In this document: positions 58,842 to 64,000 of the stretch, piece by piece
How the letters are laid out: each line of letters starts with the position of its first letter
How positions within the stretch are numbered: position 1 is the stretch's first letter
Assembly (NCBI GenBank): GCA_963969395.1
Contig: OZ017795.1
Location: 24,161,063-24,225,062 of the forward strand
DNA from: Pseudoscleropodium purum
Lineage: Eukaryota; Streptophyta; Bryopsida; Hypnales; Brachytheciaceae
DNA: 64,000 nucleotides
Direction of reading: 5' to 3'
The notes under the pieces: model-generated
Seen by the model: the letters and a program-made list of their open reading frames with translations, nothing else
The model's database searches: none
Told to the model about the DNA's origin: nothing
Made by a program: the position numbers and the translations under genes

Positions 58842-59766
58842 TAAACCTCTAAATGATTTTGACTATGTTTTCACCAAAACCGCTTCAAGACTGCTATTTT
58901 TAGTACAAGTATCAAATTTTAGAAAAAAACAAATAAATTTGGACACACGTAACCATAGGATCTTGTAGTATCGCTAGTTTGAAAAGATGTGTAAAAAAAT
59001 TCAGAAAATTCCACCATGTTGATTGCCAAATATTAGCATTTGAAGTTACAAAGATCCTTTTTTAGGCCCTACAAAAATATGGGAAGCTGCACTTTATGAG
59101 GTCACATTTGTATGAAAAAATGTCGAAAATGGTGGTTAGTCTTTAAATTCATTCTTGAAGTCAAGTTGGCTACATGCTTGAAAATTTTCAAATCATTTGG
59201 AATTATACAACATATAGGGAAAAAATAGTAAGTAGAAAAAAAGGAGAGAATAATTCAAAATACTAAATTGTTAACAATTTATTTATAGAATTGAAAAACA
59301 CCAATCCCAATGGTTGTAATTTTGTAATAAACAATCTACACCTAATATTTTGATTTTTTTCCAAAAATATTGAAAATTGAGTTAAATAAAGGACTTCAAA
59401 GTTTGCCTTAGAACAGAGATTCAATAACAACCCACAAACTCCCACAAACTAAAACTCCCCATAACTTTTGACTCATTGATTAAAATGGAACGATTCAAAA
59501 CTTTCCAAGTACATATAAATCTGGAGAACCAATTTCAAATTTTCATTTTTTTAAAAAGAAGTTTGATGAGTAATAAAAACACATATCATACAATAATTTT
59601 TTAACCATGTAGTCAAAAGTTATGAAAACTGTGGGGCCTTAAAGCTACTCTTGAGGCACATGTTGTATTAAAATTTCAAAGAAATAAAAGTAAAAATTCC
59701 ATTTGTAGTGAGCTACCCAAAATTACTATGTTGCCAAAAAATCACAGTTTGGGCATTTAGGGGTTA
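58842..59766 (-). mobile_element. TTAACCCC-ended AT-rich element, copy 4 (about 925 bp)
   Basis: This is an inverted, full-length collinear copy of 30951-31871. It starts taaacctctaaatgattttg and ends gggcatttaggggtta. It includes the reverse complements of the aacttttgactacatggtta and aaccattgg blocks. Confidence 0.65.
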
Positions 59767-59796
59767 GCCCTAATGGAACACGAGCAAGGTGACTAT

Positions 59797-60084
59797 AGTA
59801 GTCTGCTCTAAAAGTGATCATGACACAAAGGTACATTTTTCTTACTTCAATATACCAATAGTGTACATTTGAAGAGGTGGTCAATTTTAGTAGCCACTAA
59901 GTTTCAACTTCAAAAATTTGTAACTAATTCCTTGAAGGTCCCAAAAAATATTGAATGATTTGGGTTAAATGCTGATTCCATTTTTCTTTCTACAAAAATT
60001 TATAGTTTTTCAATTGTATCAAGAAGTTTAGCTTCCTGAAAAGGCATCCAACTCTTCAATAGTCACTTTAAAAGCAAACTACCC
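59797..60084 (+). mobile_element. AAGGTAG-type MITE, copy 7
   Basis: The left end tagtctgctctaaaagtgatc pairs with the right end, which reverse-complemented reads gtagtttgcttttaaagtga. Family landmarks are present (accaatagtgtacattt, ttgtaactaattcc, attccatttttctttc). Confidence 0.7.
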
Positions 60085-60908
60085 TACACCTAAATGTATC
60101 TAAATAAGCTATTGAACATTGTTCCTACTCGAGCATTTTTTATTGGATCTTGTTGGAAATCAAAAAATGTTTTAGATTCTCTTTTAAATTCAAAATTTGC
60201 AATTTTTGAAGATTATATGACTTTACTAAGAAGTTTCAAAGTGTTGAAAATAGGAATATTTTACAATGATCCTAGATTCTTGTCAATGGAGGTTCCCAAA
60301 TTTAGACCAAAACTTGTAGGGATGAGTTTTGGAGAAGGGAAAGAATTAGTTGAAGATACCTTGACCCCTAAAATTCTTTGGGTCAAAAATTAGAAAATTA
60401 TACTTTTTAAAAATAGGTATGAAATTAAAAAAATTATCAATTTTTTAGAATTTGTAATTGTAGGATCATATTTTTTACTAGCACAAGGATCTTGTCTAAG
60501 AAAATTGAGGTCTCAAAACAATGTATGTATGAGATATGACCAAGTAGAGAGCAAGACAATGTTTGTTTTTTCAAGGTTGCCTAAGCTTTTGGCAATGTGG
60601 CTTTGTCAAGCTTTCAAGCTCTATAACTCAAATTCTACCTTCCAAGAAGATCTAAAGATTAAAGATTTGAGTAGAGCCTCAAATTGGAAAGAAATATAAA
60701 AAAAACTCTAAAGCAAAAATAATGCTATGTTCCAACTACTTGAATCGGAGTTAAAAAAAAAATTTAAGCATCCATTGGATCTTAGTAAAAATTAGAATTG
60801 AATTTTCCATTATCATGAAAAAATGAGAGAGAAAAAACAAAATTTGATAATTCACTTTGAATGCCCAAAACATCCAAAAAAATCATTTCTAATTTAAAAA
60901 TTTTGAGA
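60085..60908. other. AT-rich region with an unrecognised 99-codon frame
   Basis: The plus frame 60094-60393 begins ATG directly behind the MITE. Its product is rich in Phe, Lys and Leu, with no recognised domain. It is probably chance in AT-rich DNA. Confidence 0.35.
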
Positions 60909-62760
60909 TTAACCCCCAAATGCCTAAATTATTGCATTTTTTTTGGCAACATAGCAATTTTAGGCAACTTACTACGAATGGAATTTTGTTTTTCTTTAAA
61001 ATTTTCACATAACATGTGCCCAAAAAATAGCTTTCAAGTGCAACAATTTTAATAACTTTTGACTACATGGTTAAAAAATTATAGCATGATTTGTGATTCT
61101 TAATGTTTGGCAAGCAACTTGGGCAACTTAGAAAAAATCACTTTTTTAAGAAGTAAAATTTCTAATTTGGATTCCTAGATTTTTATATATATATATATAT
61201 GGAAAGCTTTGACTTATTCCATTTTGATTAATGAGATGAAAGTCATGAGTACTTTTAGTTTACAAGCAGTTATAGAAAAATAAAAAAATTGGGTGTAGAT
61301 TTTTTATTACAATACTATAAACATTGGAATTTTTATTTTTCAATTATATAACTAAATTCTTAATAGTTTAGTATTTTAAATCATATTCTATTTCTTTCTA
61401 ATTACTATTTTTTTCTAGCTTGAATATGGAATGTTTTTTATTTTAAATTTTTATTTACTTTCCTAATTCATTTCTTCAACATATAATAGAAAGTAACAAG
61501 TTTTAGGATCTACTCATTTTTGTGAATTTTTTTTGAAAGATGAAATCTAACCATTTGGAAAGAGCTAAAAATGTTTCTTTTTGAAATTCAAGCAACTTAA
61601 TCTTGCAATTGGTCGGGTATTTTTATTTTGAAATTTTAGGAAGGTGTACACTAACAATTTATCTAAAGGTTCCTATAGTTGGATTTGTTAATGAATAAAT
61701 ATAGATGAAGATTTTTGCCTTGCTTTGAGTGTAAGTACTTTGAAGTAGTTTTGGGCCTAAAAACACCCTCCTTCCTTTAGAGATTAATCATTTATCTTCT
61801 TCAAGTGTTTTTGAGCAAAATTGCTACAAAACTACACATGTTGAAAACAAGATGAAGTGGTCATTTTATGATCTCTTTTGCAACTTTTAACCGTAGAATC
61901 TTGTACCTAATTTGAATGTCTACTTCACCAATTTTCAAAGCCAAATTATTTAGCATCTCCAAGATCATAATGTTCAAAGTAGTACAAACATTCTAAAAGG
62001 TGAAGTTTCAACTTTAAAATTGTAAAAAAAAATCTTGTCTTTTTTGCCTAAAGAATTCAATATTATGTTAGAAAATAGAGTTGAAAATATATAGGATAAA
62101 GATTGATATAGATTGATACCTATTCAAAAAAAATTGAACCATTAAATTCCAAAGAATGAGGTAAAAGTTATGAGGAGTTTTATTTTGTAGGCAATGAAAG
62201 TAGAAAAAACATGTGAAGTCATCTCTTACTTTCAATTTTGCAAATTTGCAAATATAAATATAAATATAAGACATGAATCTTTTACTATAACGCTCTCACC
62301 ATTCGAATGAACAATTCTAAAATTCTTCTAAATATTATTAGCATATTAGTTATATCGTTCATTCAATAATACTTTGCACTATACACTTATAAAAAAAATG
62401 TATGAAAGTTTTTTTTGAAATAATTTTTTTATATATATTATTAATTTTTCCAACTTATTAACTGAAATGCACAAGTTATAGGACATACATATTTTTTATA
62501 AAATTATTGAAAGACAAAACTTCACTTTTAAGGAAGGGCTAAAAAGCCTACATTTTGAAGTTTAGGTACATTGAACTTGCAATTGGAGGGAATAATCACT
62601 CTAAAATTCTAGGATAATTTTCTTGAACAAGTTTACCAAAAGATTTTATGGTTGGATTTTTAAGAAATAATTATTGATGAAGATTTTGACCTTGCTTTGG
62701 AGACAAATATTTTGAAGCAGTTTTGGGCCTCTAAACTTTAAAAGAATTTTGGGGGTTAAA
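60909..62760 (+). mobile_element. TTAACCCC-ended AT-rich element, long copy (about 1.85 kb)
   Basis: It starts ttaacccccaaatgcctaaa and the next matching inverted end is ttttgggggttaaa. The first 600 bases follow copies 1, 2 and 4. From about 61280 it follows the 13550-14060 type. It is either one long member or two overlapping insertions. An (AT)n run lies at 61176-61200. Confidence 0.4.
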
Positions 62761-64000
62761 TAACCATTAGTTATATGAAAATATGTATAAGATAATAGAA
62801 AAAACTAAATTGCTAGTAAACCTTACATGGAATTGAAATGAGTCAATCACAATGATGAAATGTTGTAGAAATTCATATAAATCCTTCTCATTTTTTCATT
62901 TCCAAAAATTGTGAAAATGGAGTTAACTTCTAAAGTTCTTTCATGTTTAGAAGCCCAAAAATGCTTCAAAATACTAGTCTCCAAAGCAAGGCTAAGGTCT
63001 TCATCTATATTTATTTTTAAGCAAATCCAAACATAGGATCCTTGGGTTAATTTGTTAGAGTACCACCTCTGAAAATTTTAGAATAAGAAACTTTACCAAT
63101 TGCAAGATCAAGAGACTTGGATTTGAAAAAGAAATATTGTCAACTCTTTCCAAATGATTAGATTTCATCTTTCAAACTTTTTACCCAAAATTGTGTAGAT
63201 CCTACAACTTACAACTCCCCATAGTATATTAAAAAAGTAAGCTAGGAATATATATTAAAAAATTTCATCAAAAAAAATTCATATTTTTATGCTTGAAAAA
63301 ATAGTAAGTAGAAAGAAGTAGAGAATGATTTAAAAAACAATATTGTTAAGAATTTAGTTATGGAATTGAAATATGCCAATTGGGTCCAAAACTCCAAATG
63401 AGCTAATAGGAGCCAATGGCAACATAGAAAAGGCATCCTTTTGGAATCCTTTTGGAAATATAAATGGAATGTTTGACTCAAAAACTTCATCAATTTCATC
63501 AAAATTAGTCCTAAAAATTATTCAAAGTTGTCAATAATGACAAATTCTATTCAAAATATCATCACTTTCAATGAAAAAGTTTTTAAGTAATCTAATTGGA
63601 AATTCAATAGAATTAAAAGCACTGGTTAAATGAGGTTTTTGTACTTAATTAAGATGAAATGATAAAATCATAGAGTATATAAAAGTGAAACATTATACTA
63701 ACATTTATGAAACATAAAGCATATTTATTTTAGAAAAATCTAAAAAAATTTGAGCTACACATTTAATAATGGTCAAAAAAAGAAATAATCACGTTGAAAT
63801 TGGCTCCAATTAATTAACTCATTGTAATATTGTAATAAACAATCTACATCCTATGGTTTTATTATTTTCAAAATATTGATAATCAAGTCCAATAAACAGC
63901 TTCAAAGTTTATTTTAGAGTAGAGATTCCATAAGTGCTTGCAAACAAAAACTCTTCATAACTTTCATCTCATTAATCAAAATGGAAAGATTCCACATATA
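62761..64000 (-). other. Inverted decayed copy of the same repeat family, cut by the window end
   Basis: About 62940-63350 and 63820-64000 are reverse-complementary to 13430-14040 and 61300-61750 (for example caaagcaaggct, accaattgcaagatc, aacaatctacatcc). The inner part, 63360-63810, is unlike them and may be an insertion. No gene is visible. Confidence 0.4.

Overview
This is plant nuclear DNA. The only confidently recognisable protein-coding gene family is an AT-hook motif nuclear-localised (AHL) protein with one AT-hook followed by a PPC/DUF296 domain, a land-plant architecture. The AHL coding regions are strongly GC-rich, while the sequence between them is very AT-rich and almost free of long reading frames. 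There is no operon structure, no tRNA or rRNA gene and no intact LTR-retrotransposon coding sequence. I cannot name the species.

Layout. Two copies of the AHL gene lie at the two sides of the window in opposite orientation: copy 1 on the minus strand (CDS 1450-2307) and copy 2 on the plus strand (CDS 53343-54200). They are the cores of a large inverted duplication. The left arm runs from the window start to about 4620 and the right arm from about 51290 to at least 55640, with a spacer of about 47 kb. The arms include promoter/5' leader, a candidate 5' intron, CDS and downstream region. Identity along the arms is a mosaic. Leader, intron and CDS look identical. The region downstream of the stop has blocks of perfect identity broken by diverged patches. 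The outer 400 bases and the promoter halves are only moderately similar. That pattern fits gene conversion between old inverted paralogs.

The spacer (about 4.8-51 kb) and the right flank (58.8-64 kb) consist mostly of old and young non-coding mobile elements. I can define: (1) a striking GC-rich, GGACG-dense non-autonomous hAT-like family, four copies, three with perfect 8-bp target duplications; (2) an AAGGTAG-ended MITE family of about 300 bp, seven copies, three of them abutting in one array; (3) a CATTAGAGGA-ended MITE of about 275 bp, four copies, one nested in an element of family 2; (4) two CACTA-like foldback elements with 3-bp target duplications, the larger carrying a tRNA-derived SINE-like insert; (5) a 446-bp foldback element with arms of about 200 bp; (6) a family of AT-rich elements of about 0.65-1 kb bounded by TTAACCCCTAAATG-like ends; (7) decayed LINE reverse-transcriptase remains. 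Several islands of ordinary base composition (15.6-16.1, 20.9-26.6, 31.9-33.2, 38.4-40.6, 46.5-47.2, 55.6-58.8 kb) contain no gene I recognise; the last holds a miRNA-like hairpin downstream of AHL copy 2.

Functionally, the window contains one gene in duplicate, predicted to encode an AT-rich-DNA-binding transcriptional regulator, set in transposon-derived heterochromatin-like DNA.
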